Shown: positions 12,100 to 25,900 of the stretch, piece by piece | Layout: each line of letters opens with the position of its first letter | How positions within the stretch are numbered: position 1 is the first letter of the stretch | Assembly: GCA_019454045.1 (NCBI GenBank) | Contig: SKCR01021365.1 | Location: 1-64,000, forward strand | Direction: 5' to 3' | DNA length: 64,000 bases | Source of the DNA: Zanthoxylum bungeanum | Lineage: Eukaryota; Streptophyta; Magnoliopsida; Sapindales; Rutaceae | Notes under the pieces: model-generated | Seen by the model: only the letters and a program-made list of their open reading frames with translations | Told to the model about the DNA's origin: nothing | Database searches by the model: none | Program-made: the position numbers and the translations under genes

Positions 12100-13811
12100 T
12101 TAGTGCCAATCTGGATGGTATCGTAGTCTCATCTCCTCCACAATTTTATCGAATAACTTATGAGGTAAGGCCTTTGTAAGCGGGTCTTCTATGTTGTATT
12201 GTCCTTGAACCTTTAAGACCATTATGTCTTTTCGTTCAATTATCTCTCTAATTACGCGATATTTCCTTTCCACGTGTTTAGACTTGGAATACGCCCTCGG
12301 CTCCTTAGCCTGCACGATGGCTCAATTATTATCACAATATAATGGGATCGAATCCGTAATACTAGACACAACGCCAAGTTCTGTGATAAAATTTATAGTC
12401 CAAGCAGCTTCTTTAGCAGCATCTGAAGCCGCTATAAATTCCGTCTCGGTGGTGGAATCAGCTGTTAAGCCTTGCTTTGAACAACGCCAACTTACAGCAC
12501 CACCGTTAAGGGTAAATATATATCCTGATGTAGCTTTTCTATCATCTGGATCTCCCTGGAAGTCGGAGTCTGTATAACCCTTAACTTGTAGCTCATTTTC
12601 TCCATATATCAGAAACTTATCCTTGGTGCCTTTCAGATATTTTAGGACATGTTTCACGGCTGTCCAATGATCATTACCTGGATCAGATTGATATCGGCTG
12701 GTCACATTGACGCCGAAACTGATGTCAGGTCTAGTACATAACATATCATACATTATACTTCCAATACAAGAAGCATATGGCAAGTTAGACATCCTAACTC
12801 TCTCTTCCTCAGTTTGAGGTGCCATTTTCTTCGAAAGATGTATGCTGTATCGGAAAGGTACATTTGATGCCTTGCAGTTGGTAAAATTGTACCTTTCTAA
12901 CATCTTGTCTATGTACGTCGATTGTGACAACCCTATAAGCTTTCTGACTCTATCTCGATAGATCCTTATACCTAGTGGATAGGAAGCGTCACCCATATCT
13001 TTCATGGAGAAGTTCTTGCAAAGGTAGGCTTCACACTTTGCATCATCCCTATATCATTTTCTATGATAAATATGTCATCTACATATAAGACTAGGAAAAC
13101 TATCATGTTCCCACTAACTTTCTTATAAACACATGGTTCTTCATCATTTTTTATGAATCCAGATAATCTAATTATCTCATCAAAATGACGATTCCAGCTT
13201 CGAGATGCCTGTTTAAGTCCATAAATTGACTTTTGGAGCTTAAAAACCAAGTTTGAAGTCTGGCTGGATATGAAACCCTCTGGTTGGTCCATATAGATAT
13301 CTTCTTCAAGGAATCCATTTAGGAAAGTGGTTTTCACATCCATCTGCCATATCTCATAGTCGTGATATGTAGCAATGGCTAAAAGAATCCTAATGGATTT
13401 TAGCATGGCTACTGGTGAAAAAGTTTCCTCATAGTCAATCCCAGGACGTTGAGTGTAACCTTTCGCTACCAGTCGGGCCTTGAAGGTTTCAAAATTTCCA
13501 TCGGGCCCTCGATTCCTTTTGTAAACCCATTTACAACCAATAGGTTTAACTCATTTAGGAATTTCAACTAAGTCCCAGACTTTATTGGCATGCATCGAAT
13601 CCATTTCGGATTTCATGGCTTCCTGCCATTTTCCCGAATCGATATCCAATATCGCTTCCTTATACGTAGTCGGATCTGTTTCCTCCAAGAGGAGAACATC
13701 AAGGCTCACATCAGATGTTAAAAATAGTCTCTCAAGAGGCCTTAATATTCTATTCGACTTACATAGAACCTGTGTTGTAGATCCTTCACCTAGTTGGATC
13801 TCTGGTTCCAT
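12100..13811 (-). pseudogene. Complex B reverse transcriptase and RNase H, broken
   Basis: This copia pol segment runs right to left. The frame at 13551-13811 holds the linker into RT; 13002-13406 holds RT, with the DVKTTFLNG block and an intact catalytic YVDD; 12322-13005 holds the rest of RT and RNase H (TDSDFQGD, ATSGYIF, DSTTETEF); 12100-12315 holds the RNase H tail (ADPLTKAL in related copies, DPLTKALPHKLFD here). The pieces are separated by single stops or frameshifts, for example near 12318, 13003 and 13550. The motifs are well kept, so decay is moderate. It lies just inside the polypurine tract, as expected for the end of pol. Confidence 0.9.
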
Positions 13812-13859
13812 CTTAGGTTCCTTAATGTTGGGATCAAACTCATGAAGTTTAATCCCTCT

Positions 13860-15024
13860 TCAATTCCCACTTTCTCTCAAAAATTGCTTTTCAAGAAAAG
13901 TTACAAAGCGAACAACAAATACATTTCGTTGTTCGGAATCATAGAATTGATATCCCATGGAATTATCAGGATATCCAACGAACCTATATTTATACCCTAT
14001 GGGTGCTAGTTTATCTCGCTGCGTAATTCTAACGTATGTAGGACAACCCCAAATCTTTAAATGCTTAAGACTTGGATTTCTATCGAACCATATCTGATAG
14101 GGGGTCGTAGAAACAGCTTTCGATAGAACCCTATTAAGTATGTAGGCAGCAGTTTGTAAAGCGTAACCCCAAAGATAATAAGGAAGATCTATATAGCTCA
14201 TCATTGATCGCACCATATCCAATAAAGTACGATTTCTATGCTCAGACACTCCATTGTGTTGAGGTGTTTCTGGTGGGCTATATTGGGTGAGAATTCCATT
14301 CTCCCTTAAATAATTTTTGAATTCTTCACTCATGTATTCACCACCTCGATCTGATCTAAGGCATTTGATAAATTTACTAGTTTGTTTTTCTACTTCGTTT
14401 CGGAATATTTTGAACTTGTCAAATGTTTTCGACTTATGTTTCATCAGATAGACATATCCATATCTAGACTTGTCATCTGTGAAACTCAAAAAGTATGTCG
14501 AACCATCATTGCGGTATGATTTAATGGACCACAACGTCACTGTGTATTAGCTCCAGTAAATCTCCAGCACAATGTCCAACACCTTGAAATTGGGCCTTTG
14601 TCATCTTTCCTTGGATACATGACTCACAAATCGGATAAGGATCTAAGGTAAGATTTTCAATCAAACCATCCTTTACCAATTTGGATAGACGTCTAACACC
14701 TATATGGCCCAATCTCATATGCCATAATTCAGTATTATTTAGTTCAGACTTCCTACTTGTATTTTTCTCTATATTAAAGACATCTCTACATGTTTCCAAA
14801 ACATAATGACCATTTGATAAAGAACATTCACATTTTAATAAATTTTCTTTATCATACAAACATAAAGTTTCATCCTTAATGTTTATTTTATATCCCTCTT
14901 TATCTAATATAGGCAGTGATATTATTTGTCTGATAAGTGAGGGAACATAATAACAGTCATGCAAATCTAATTTACATCCATTTGGAAGATCTAGAACAAC
15001 AGTTCTTATGGCCTTGACATCCAA
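13860..15024 (-). pseudogene. Complex B integrase region, broken
   Basis: Two frames overlap at 14521-14540. The upstream one (14521-15024) carries the end of the protease region and the integrase zinc site (LWHMRLGHIGVRRLSK ... CESCIQGK). The downstream one (13860-14540) carries the D,D,E core: [20 protein letters not shown] and SPPETPQHNGVSEHRNRTLLD. A frameshift near 14530 separates the first catalytic aspartate (HSDV) from the rest. The order relative to RT (integrase first) confirms Ty1-copia. Confidence 0.9.
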
Positions 15025-15072
15025 TGTCTCGCCATTGCCAACTCTAAGTTGGATCTCCCCTTTATCCAGTCT

Positions 15073-16013
15073 TCATTTAACCCTCATTTCCTGCAGAGAA
15101 TTGCAAATATTAGTGGGACTGCCAGTGTCTAACACCCATCCACTATTTGCATCTAAGGCTAATGAGATGTCAATAATTGGAAAAATAAAAAGCGTACCCG
15201 AGGGTCCTGTTTTAAGCTCTGGACAGTCCTTCTTCCATTGTCCAGACTTCTTACATTGCAGACATTGATCACAAGCTACTTTCGGTTTTACGCCTTTGCG
15301 CTTCTTGGAGTTTTTCTTTGATATCTTCTTCTTCGCCATCTTAATTTTCTTTGACTTCCCAGAAGTCTTTGAAGAGCCAGCTCCACCATGGAGATACAAT
15401 GTGGGGTTGCCTTTCTTCAAATCTTGCTCCGCCGTGCGTAGCATGTTATGAAGTTATTCGTATGTGGCTTGTATCGAATGCATATGGAAATTCAATACAA
15501 AACCAGCATAAGAACCAGACAAAGAAGACATAATCAAATTACGGCCTAGCCTTTCATCAAACATAATGCCTTGTCGTTCAAGATATCGAATTTGGTTAAT
15601 CATGTTCAAAACATGATTGCTGAAAGCTCCTCCCTCCTTGAGTTCAACACAAAACAGTTCCTTAGACCTTCGATAAATTTCCATCTCTTGATTTACGTCG
15701 AATAACTCCTTGAGTGTTCGCATGATGCTCCAAGCATCCGGTACTTAAATGTACTGTCTCAGCAAATCTGGAACCATCTATCTTAAGATGTAGGATTTCA
15801 CCTTTAGGTTACATCCTTTCATCTATCAAAAGTTTCTCGCTCTTCTGGAGTGGAGTCAGGATCGATATCAACAGACAGTGGATTGATTATGACATAAGTC
15901 AACTTTTCATACTCCAATACTAGGCTTATGTTGATTTCCCATTCGAAATAGTTCTCGACTCCTTTTAGCTTATTGTAATCCAAAAGTTTCATCAATGGAT
16001 TAGCGGCAGCCAT
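15073..16013 (-). pseudogene. Complex B gag and protease, broken
   Basis: The start at 16013 gives MAAANPLMKLLDYNKLKG. Three open stretches follow: 15819-16013 (gag N-terminus), 15454-15723 (gag core with SSLSGSYAGFVLNFHM) and 15073-15444 (basic KKK-rich segment, CCHC-type knuckle CLQCKKSGQWKKDC with Q in place of the usual H-proximal G/H pattern, then protease WVLDTGSPTNIC). The histidine of the knuckle is not evident, so RNA binding may be impaired. Stops and frameshifts near 15450 and 15800 break the polyprotein. The long leader at 16014-16758 precedes it. Confidence 0.88.
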
Positions 16014-16758
16014 CTACAAGACAATATTTTTGAGTAGTAGCATAACAATTTTCATTTCACAAGTGATAACACTAATTGATTATGGAATTTTAAATCTATC
16101 AGTGCCCTCCCACTACTTTACTTAATTCCGTAATCTCACTTAATTGAAAAATAGAAATATCAAACTTTCATAGTGGGAAGTGGATCCCATGACATTTACT
16201 CCAGCCTCACACTAATGACGATATTGGCCTTTGTAAACTCATTAGGTAGACCTTCAAGGTTAATCACTTCATATGACTCCTGGTTTGGTCCTGAACCGTT
16301 TATTATCCTCACACTAATGACGATATTGGATTATGACGTGTTCTAGGTGTATACTTGTCAATGTGCACTAATGAGCTTCGTATGTACACCCTTACACTAA
16401 TGACGTTATTGGATGACTACGTTAACTCATCACGCTACAACGAATGTTTTACCGGAGCGACCTAAGTTTTGAGCACTTATACCCTCACACTAATGACGAT
16501 ATTGGATATAAGTAGTAAGAACTCATTCATCTCCATATTGACAAGACGGACCATCCAATATTGTTCCAACATTATTATTACTATTACTTAAAAGTAATCA
16601 CCTAATCACGAGAGATTTATGACAATCATGTCATTAACTTAATTAGGTCAAACATGCAATACATATCTAATATGACTTATGCATAATTAAATTAAAATTG
16701 CTATGGCATAGATTCAAAATATGTGTTGTGTGATTAAGCCTTTTCTCTGATACCATTC
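16014..16758 (-). mobile_element. Leader of the full B unit with four spaced repeats and primer site
   Basis: This non-coding leader matches 8132-8890. The primer site is at 16745-16758 (minus strand GAATGGTATCAGAG). The 23-bp motif recurs at 16205-16227, 16307-16329, 16390-16412 (two changes) and 16483-16505. Confidence 0.82.
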
Positions 16759-18632
16759 TGTTGGGGCAGTTGTGGAACCCCTAGGGTCGGATCGGTGCCC
16801 ATGGCAGCGGAAATGGGTCTAAACCATGAATATCAAGTATGGGTGTAATTTTAAATCATTTGATGAAATACTATATTCCATTACAAGTGTATAAAAAAAA
16901 ACCGGGACTGAAACGGAGTCCGGAAGCTCCCGAACGAAGGAAAACAAATTCAGCGCGCGCGAAGGGCGCCACACGCGCTACAGTACGCGCTACAGTGCGT
17001 GCGCACTTTACGTGTGTATAATGCGCGCTACAGTGCGTGCGACACTGTAGTGCGCAGCCCCTTTTTTTTTTATTTTTTTTATTTCACTTGTTAAATAATT
17101 TTTAATTTCAAAACCAATATAAACACATGTTATAGAATAAAAATCTAGTTTTTAAAATATCAAATATTTTTCCAAAAACATTAATTTATTCTAAATACGC
17201 ATTAGCGTAAATTTTGAATACGATACACAAACCATTTTAGAATCCCAATTAGAAATGTCTCATTAACAATTCTAGTTCACCTAAAGGTGGTCAAGTGAAT
17301 CTAGAATGGTAGCCATAGATATAAGCTTTAATCTAGATTTCCAAACTCTAATTAATTGTTTCATGTCCAACATGAACATCTTTGACCTAATTACAATCAT
17401 GTTGTGTTTATACTTCTAAAGTATCCTAACACAATTGATTAGCCTTATTCAACATTAAGCTCTATGATCATGCATCTAATACACAAATAAACATAGCCTT
17501 GGAGAGGATCAAACATTACCTAGTAAGCTTGATGCAAGATCCAATCTACTTCTCCTTATTGAAATTATTAAAGAACCTCCAAGGTGTGCAAGCTTGACTT
17601 CAAGATCCAATCTTGTTTCCAATGCTTCCAAGCTTCACTTCAAGATCCAATCTTGATTTCTCATAGATGAAATGTTGTAGAGACCTCACAAGCTTCTCTA
17701 AACACTTCTTTAACTTGGGCTAATCTCTCAAGAATTTGCTTATGCTTGTATTTGAACTTATAATTAAAACCTTCCTAAAGCTTGCTATTTATAGCAAAAC
17801 TTAGGCAATTTTTAATTAATAAAAGTTGTAATCAACTTTTAAGTGGGCTTAACCTAATTTGTCCAAATATATATAATTAGGTTTGACTAATCTCCATTGT
17901 CTCCCACTTTAATTTAATACAATTAAATCAAGCCAAAGATTAGGAAATGAATTAGTTAAATGTTTGCCACCTTGATTTAATCCAATTAAATCAAGCCAAA
18001 ACCACCTAATATTACATACTTACAATTACCATAATATCCTCAAATAGTAGAGATAAATATGATTTTACAATTAAGCCCTTGTGTAATTATTGAATTAATC
18101 CAATTAGGTGAAAGTAAATAATCAATGTTATCCAATAACACTTGATTATCTTAGTTGATAATTATAATATCGAATATTATATTTTATCAAAAATAATCTG
18201 CTACCCAAGTGCTCAATGAGTACACTTCATATTGGGACACTATAAGTTTAGACACGTTCGTCATATAAGCCTAGCTAATATGTACGCAATTCGGCCGCCT
18301 CCGAATTCACGAAGAACACGAACGACCTTTCTAAACTATACAAGTCGAGGTCATCACATATGTTTAACAATCCCTCTGTCGTAGGTTATATGAGTTGTGC
18401 TTAGTAAACATAGAATATACCGTCAAGTTTCCAAGATGCACATCTCATGTCGACATGTCCACGATTCTTCATAACTGATGCGATCCACCCTAGGTGATCG
18501 ACTTTGGCCAAAGATTTAAGAATCATGACTTTACTAACATGGATATCTAAACCCCTTATGGTACACATACGGGCCGACAGATCCTATCTTGCTTCACACT
18601 TGATTACTGTGTGCATCGCTCCACACCCAACG
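16759..18632 (-). mobile_element. Right (5') LTR of complex B, first part
   Basis: The LTR starts TGTTGGGGCAG next to the primer site and matches the middle LTR, except for a deletion of about 100 bases after CACTTGTTAA (about 17095; middle-LTR bases about 9270-9365 are missing). It is interrupted at 18632 by element C and resumes at 28548. Confidence 0.88.
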
Positions 18633-20644
18633 TGTTGGACAGTTATGACACATAGCATCACTATTTGTACAGATCATGGTGTTGTTGTACAAATTAACTA
18701 TGTGACAAATGAAATTGCACTTTTATCAATTGTAATTAGATTACCAAGATGTATAAATGATAGAAGGTCCATATGATTAGTTCCAGATTGAGATGATATG
18801 AGACAGTATCAATCCATAAAGGTTTAATCATTAAATTTCCCTAGTCGCAGTATTATAGAGATTGTACATCGATAATGCGGAATAGACTTGTATTACACTT
18901 GTGCGCGTTTTGGGAGAATAATGTCATAGTTCTCATATTTGGGTATAGGATACTCATGCAAGTGTAATAGGAGGTTGTGTTTAACGATGGTATGGGAACA
19001 GCTTCGCTCTAGATAGACCCCTCGGAATTCCATTGGTAGTATGATTGTGTCTATGGAAGTCCGAATCAGGGTAGGTGTATTTGGTCTTAACCTGAGACTT
19101 GCACCGCTAATAATTGCGACAATCAATATACTTTGGTTTGGTCATCCAGGGCTTTAACAGGTTCTGTGTATGCCTCTTCTGGGTATATTGAGAATTGTAG
19201 TGTATTGGGTGTGATGTCGAGATGGAAGTATCACTCTAGTCATAGTGGAGATGATGATCACGTAGGATACGAAACTTGTTCTCTTATATTCTGCAGCTAT
19301 CGGGATATTATGACTAGGTCATGTTTATCCGATTATAGAGACTAGTTACCAGAGGTCCGATATGTGCTTCGTACGGGGCAAACACGATTCCAGCCCCAGG
19401 CCTTGCACGTGACATCTGATACTGGATCGAAATACGCAATACTACGTATACTATGCCTGATATAGATCAAATATTCCAGTAAGAATATTTCTGGAGAATT
19501 GTGTAGGCACGGTGCTTTGCAAGAAGCCAACCATGTCTTGTAAATCGGTAAAAACGTAGTACTAGGTACGTACGTGTTCGGATAGTCCGACGACCGGATT
19601 TACTGCCAACATATCCGGGGATCTCATGGGTCGCTTCCCGAAGATTCACCGATGATGTATGACTCGTACTTTATTAATCTGGGATTAATTAAAATGAGAG
19701 AGAGAAAATTAATATGGGGTTAATTGCGGAGATATTTTATCTGGGATAAAATATTATTTAAAAGAGAAAGAACGATTAATTTGGAATTAATCGATAAAAT
19801 AATATATTCCATATATTATACAAAATTGGATTTCGACGCAGAATTAAAATTAGATTTTAATTTGGGCGAACGAGTTAATTTAGAATTAATTCGTTAGCGA
19901 CGTGAATAGTAATTTTGATAGGCATAATTATTTAATTACATTGCAACGGAAAATTCGTTAATTCAGAATTAGCTAACCCGAGCCCGAGAGTGTTTGCGGG
20001 CGCACTCACATTTCGAATTCAAGTGCTGCCCACAAGTCACATCAAGTGTCAAATCACTAGTCAATCAAGTGATGGAAGTCACATCACTTTGAGTGAAGTG
20101 ATGCTTGTTATCATTGATGTGAATAATGATGGAAATTGATGGAAGAGTGTTTGACTCTCAAGTGTGATTGAAAGACATATACCATTATTTTATTAATTGG
20201 TATTTGAGTTTTATTTGTGGTATTGGATACAAAAACACACAACACTTTTTCCCTCCACTTACTCTCTTCTCTCTCTCAGCTTAGGCCATTTTTTCTTCTT
20301 CATTTTCACTGCAAATTTCGTGAGATGTAGGAGAAGCATAGGATGTTTTACGGCAAAATTTCCAAGGTCCAAGCACACATTCGGGGTCTTGCGAAGGTGA
20401 TAAGGAAACCAACTTGTGAGCATGGAATCATCATTTGGAGCTTGAAGCATCAATGGAGGACCATGACCGAATTTTAGAGGAGCACAAAAAGCTCACTGCT
20501 GAGAGCTTCTAGGAGGAGCAATAAGTTTTGTGTTTGTCGCATCGCAAAGTCGTTCAATGTAAGTATGATTCTGCCGTACTTCTTGATGTATTCACATGTG
20601 TTTCTTGCTTGATTTGATCCTTGGGACTAACTAGAAACCCAACA
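18633..20644 (+). mobile_element. 5' LTR of element C
   Basis: It starts TGTTGGACAGTTATGAC and ends ...GAAACCCAACA. It holds the hairpin run at about 19655-19980. A pyrimidine-rich stretch at about 20240-20280 follows an AT-rich segment and may mark the transcription start region, but this is only inference. Confidence 0.9.
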
Positions 20645-22985
20645 ATGGTATCTTCAGCCATTTTGACCATGAAACTTGATTAGGGTAAAATTTGGGAAAA
20701 ATCAATTTGAGCATGATTTGATAAAATTAATTGATTGAGTATGCTTGAATGATGTTGTATTGAAGTTTTATATGATCAATTTCATGAAATATTGATTGGA
20801 TCAATTTTTCCCCAATTAGTTGGCTTGGCCGAAACTAGTAGCTTGCCCGTCAGGGTATTTTTTGATTTTGATCATTGGATGAGTTGAAATCAATTGGGTA
20901 ATGTTGATTTAAAATTCAATTGGATTGAAAACGAAATCGGACATAAAAACTCCAAGAATGCCGAGACTTTGAAGCATGAAAATGATTGATTTTTTTATTC
21001 AAATGTGTTGGACATATGTTGATGATAATGAGCATAATTAATTGAGTGAATTAGTATTTTGGAAATGTTAATTTGGCTAATTAATTATGGCATACACTTT
21101 GGTTAATTTAATTATGAAATTTGGAATTTTGAAATTAATTATTTGGGCTTATTTTGGAATTGGGCCTTAAAAGTTGTAATTGGGCTTAATGGGCTTGGTT
21201 GTACCAAGTTAGGTTTAGGCTAAATTGGTTGGATCCAATTGAGCCCAAAACCATATCCATAAAGTCCAATTATGACTAAATGGGCCTTTAATTTGAATTG
21301 GGCCTAATGGGCCTAAATTGGTTTCTTGGCAAATAAGGGTGATTCCTTAAATGGGCTTTGGTATTTGGGTTTGACCCATATTGACCAAAAGTCCAAGCCT
21401 TAAGAAATTAATTAAAAGCCCATTGGACTTTAATTAAATTAACATTGGATGTTAATCGGGCTTTGAGACCCGTAAAGATTAGATTTAGAATCTAAGTCGC
21501 TAAAGGTTCATTAATAAAGTGTAATATTTAATTTGGAATTAAATATATAATTAGTATTAAATACAAATTAAGTTGGATTTAATGTTGTAATTTAATATAA
21601 TTCGTGAATTCGTAATTTGAGTACTTATTCGTAAAACGAGTTTGACTCGCGCAAAATCAAATCGTTGTTTGAACATTGGATGGTCATTAATTATCAAATT
21701 AATTAATTGGATTAGATTGATTGATAACATGCTTGTGTGAATACATGGATGCGATGTATGAATAATGTATATGAGATGGAAATTAGATGGATGAGGGCAA
21801 TTTTGGAAATTGTTGTGATAAATTTAGAATTTATTAATTGGACCTGCGTGTCCAGCCTATTACCTCTTGACTCTGTGTATTTCTCTTCTCACCTATTCCC
21901 CTCAATGTAAATGAGGTTTCTTTATAAGTGTTATGTAATTGGGTAGAAGTAATACTTGTGCTAGCGGGAGAGAGGAAATGGAGAGATTTGTTATAGGAAC
22001 AATGTGTTATGTATCCATTCGCATATCGTTATTATATTTACTTACGCGCCTTATTATGTGTTTAGAATGTATGTTTAAGGTTGTATGATGATGAGACCTT
22101 AACAAAGATAATTAATTGGTTGCTAATTATACGCAAAAAAACCCTCAAAACATATTAAGCATTTTTCCTTCCATTGAGTGGTTCTTACTCAAGATCCAAG
22201 ACTGGCATTGGTTTGTTGGCCAAAGTCAAGACCTTTGTCCGTCGAGGATGTGTTTGAATCATGAAGGCTTTGTTCCATATCGGTGTCTTGTCCATGTTGT
22301 GATTTGTTGGCCAAAGTCAAGATCACTTCTTGTCCATCGACATTGATTACGAAGCTTTCTAAGGTCAATGGGTTCCGCTTAACTGGGATCACAAAGTTTG
22401 TTGTGCCAAAGCCAAGGCTTAGTTGATTCAGAGGAAAAAGGTTAGGCAATATATTGGATATATTGGCATACATGGGATATATGTTTCGGACTTGGATGTC
22501 CACCTACTGGATCTAGGAATTGGATGGGATCCATTGATCTTAGAGATCTACCTAGTTAATTATCATACAATTTGTTGGCCAAAGTCAAGATAGTGTGTTA
22601 TTTAACGGGATCCTAGCCCACTAGGAAACAAGGTTTCCCGAGTACTCCACAGAGGGTTAGAGGCTCACCGAAAAATAGTGGGAGGCCAGTATTAAATTTG
22701 CAATATTCGTTTAGTTACTTGCCATACGCGCTCATTTCAAATTTTTCGTCATATAAATTAATATATTAGTTTGACTAATATTTAATGTTGTTTTAAATAA
22801 AACTGTTGGACTGTATTAAAACTATTTCATTTATAGGTGATTTTATAATTGGATTATAATAATCAATATAATTGTATTTAACCAATTAAATTATAGTTGA
22901 TTATATAGTTAGACTATAATACTCATTATAATCAATAGTACCTAAAATCGTTGATTAAATAGTTGGACAATTAGAATCAAGATAA
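20645..22985 (+). mobile_element. Leader of element C (about 2.3 kb, non-coding)
   Basis: It begins with the primer site, then a stretch rich in TGGGC/GCCCA (about 21130-21480). Three exact copies of TTTGTTGGCCAAAGTCAAGA follow (22212-22231, 22303-22322, 22571-22590), with a degenerate fourth at about 22397-22417. The leader ends with the family-wide block CAGAGGGTTAGAGGCTCACC (about 22656). No coding sequence was recognised. Confidence 0.8.
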
Positions 22986-25900
22986 TTGAAAGATTAGTGT
23001 TTGAAACATAATCCTGGGTGAAATTGTATTTAAACGACTTTAATTTTTCAAATTGGGAATAATGAATCAGGATATTCCTGAAAACTAAGAAGTTGCTTTA
23101 TTTGATAAAATAACATCTTAGTCCTAAGCTTGGAGTTAAGCAAATAGTAGAACATGATATTTGGAATATTCATGTGATGATAACTTTAGTGCTTAATCCA
23201 ATAAGCTTGCCAAATAGACTCCTTAATTTCTTAGTCAGAACAAAGGATTAGATCCTTATAGTATGATAATGAAATTGAAGGATCTTCATAGATCTATCCT
23301 TAGATCTTAGAAGTACAAATTGCAATAGACAACTCTTGGAGAGTTAATAGCTAGACTCAAGGAGACAAAGCCTGAATTTACGATAAGGCAAGAAGCGCAA
23401 GGCGCATCTCACTTCGACATTCCGGAAGGCCAAGGCTTGGCCAAAGGCATCTGGGTGTGGAAAAAGGGGCAAAGGCAAAGTCATTATAATCTTCTGGGAA
23501 GACAAAGGACATATCCCAAGATGTCTACCTAAACTGTGGCAAACGGGGTCATTGGAATTTTGACTGCCGTATGGACAAGGAAGACATGAAGGAATTGAAG
23601 ACAGTGCAAGGCTCCGACTTCAAATATGTTAGTCATAAATATGTTCGCTACTAGTATTAAAATTGGATTTTAGATACTGGATGTGGAATATAAATATTTA
23701 CGGGTGTGTAGAATCTGCTGATAAGCAGGATATTGACTTCAGTTGAGATTTACCTGCGAATCGGAAATGGGACGAGAGTCGATGTTTTAACTGTAGATAC
23801 CTACGTTTAGGAACTACCCATTGGGTGTGTACTTAAATTAGGAAACTGTTACAATGTAACTAGTTTGAATAGGAACGTTATCTCTATATCAGGGTTTAAC
23901 CCGTTGCGGGTATACCTTTATATTCTAGAACACTAAAGTGTTTTATTTTATAAAGATGATATTGAGATAAACACATTAGATGTGAATAACAGTATTTATA
24001 TTTTGAATATAAATGAATCTCAAACGTTTAACATGACAAGCAAATAGCTCAAACTGATTTAATCAGATGAGACTTATTTGTGGCATTGTTGTCTGGGACA
24101 CAATTAAACAAGACTCGTATATCTACACTTTCAAAGAGTGGATACTAGGACAGATTTGATTCCATTCAAATAAAGTCTACGAATCTAGTTTATTGAGCAA
24201 AGTACCTTAAAAACATTTACTTGGTAAAAGTGCAAATGCCACCGATCTGTTAGCCCTCGTTCATAGTGACGTAAGTGGGCCCATATATAGCTAGGCTAGA
24301 GGTGGATATGAATGTTTCATGACCTTTACAGATGTGGCATCGCGTTATGGTTATATGTGTTTCTTGTGAAACACAAATCAGAAACTTTCAAAGAGTTTCG
24401 ACACGAAGTACACAGACAGATCGGCTAAAGTATTAAAACCATCACGGTTAGACCATGATGAAAATACTTAAGCAATAAGTTTCTCAAATATTTGAAAGAG
24501 TATAGTATTCTTTCAATGAGGACTCCTCCCGGAACATATCAGTCTGACGGTGTGTCTGAACGGAGAAACCGAATTTTGTTGGACATGATTAGGTTAATCA
24601 TGAGTCGCTCTGAGCTACCATTTCCTTCATAGGATACGCATAAACAGTGCAAAACTTATTTTGAATAAGGTTCCATAAAAATCTGTTAGACATATTTCAT
24701 ATTAGATATGAACAGGAAAGAAACTGGGTTTTCTCTTTCCTGAAGATTTGGGTATGCTGGGCATATGTTTGGATGATACCAAACTAGAACCCAAATTGGA
24801 TAAGTGCCTAAATTGTAGGTTATCCTAGGGAAACCAAAGTATAGTACTTTTACTACTCACAATAGAACAATGTAATTGTTGCTCTCCATGCGGTTTTACT
24901 AAGAGGAATACCTATATGCAGTGGTAAGTGGGAGGAAAGTAAAACGCGATGAAAATTGGAGTAATACTGTTCCAGGCACCAATTCCTTAATGGAACACAA
25001 ATAGTTCATCAAGGATGAAACTATACCATAATCTTCGAATACACAAGAAACGTGTAAGTTAGAGAGAGTCAGAAAACAACCTGGGAGGTATGGGTTTCTG
25101 ATCTCACCTCATAAAGATGTCTATCTTATTGAGGAACACGATCTGACTACGTATAAGGAAGTGATACAAGGTATCAACTCCCTATTATGGCAAAGTGCCA
25201 TGATGTCGGAAATGGATTCCATGTATATCAACTAAGTTTAGATACTAGTTGAGGTACCGCAAGGCATTGTGCCTATTGGTACTATATAAGTCTTCAAGGA
25301 AGACATACATGGAAGGCAACATACCAACGTACTAAGCTAGGCTTGTAGCGAAAATGTATCGTTATCAACATTATGTCGATTACGAAAAAACCTTTTAATT
25401 GTTACCATGGTTAAAACCATTTGGATAATGATTGCTGATGCTACATGTTTCATTTATGAAATGTGGCAGCTGAATGCCAAAACCGATTTCCTTAATGGAA
25501 ACCTTTTGGAGGATGTTTATAACATCCTGACGGTTTTGTCGTACCAAAACGAGCAAACAAGGTTTGCAAGTTAATTCGATCCATGGATGGATTGATGCAA
25601 GCGTAGCGTTCTTAGAACTATCGTTTTGATGTAATCATAATGGTATATGATTTAATTCAAAAACGAAAATGATTCTTGTGTAGATAAGGAGTTAGTGGGA
25701 GCGCACTGACAGTGAAAGTCCTAAGTAATAATGACATATCATTTCTTGGAAATGATATTCCCATAATAATAGTCGGTGAAAACTTGGCTTTCATGAAAAT
25801 TCTCCGTAGAATTCTTGGGAGAAACAACCTTTATTCTAGGAATAATGATCTACTGGATAGATTTAAAGTTTTTATCACTCTCCGAGAACTCGTACATTGA

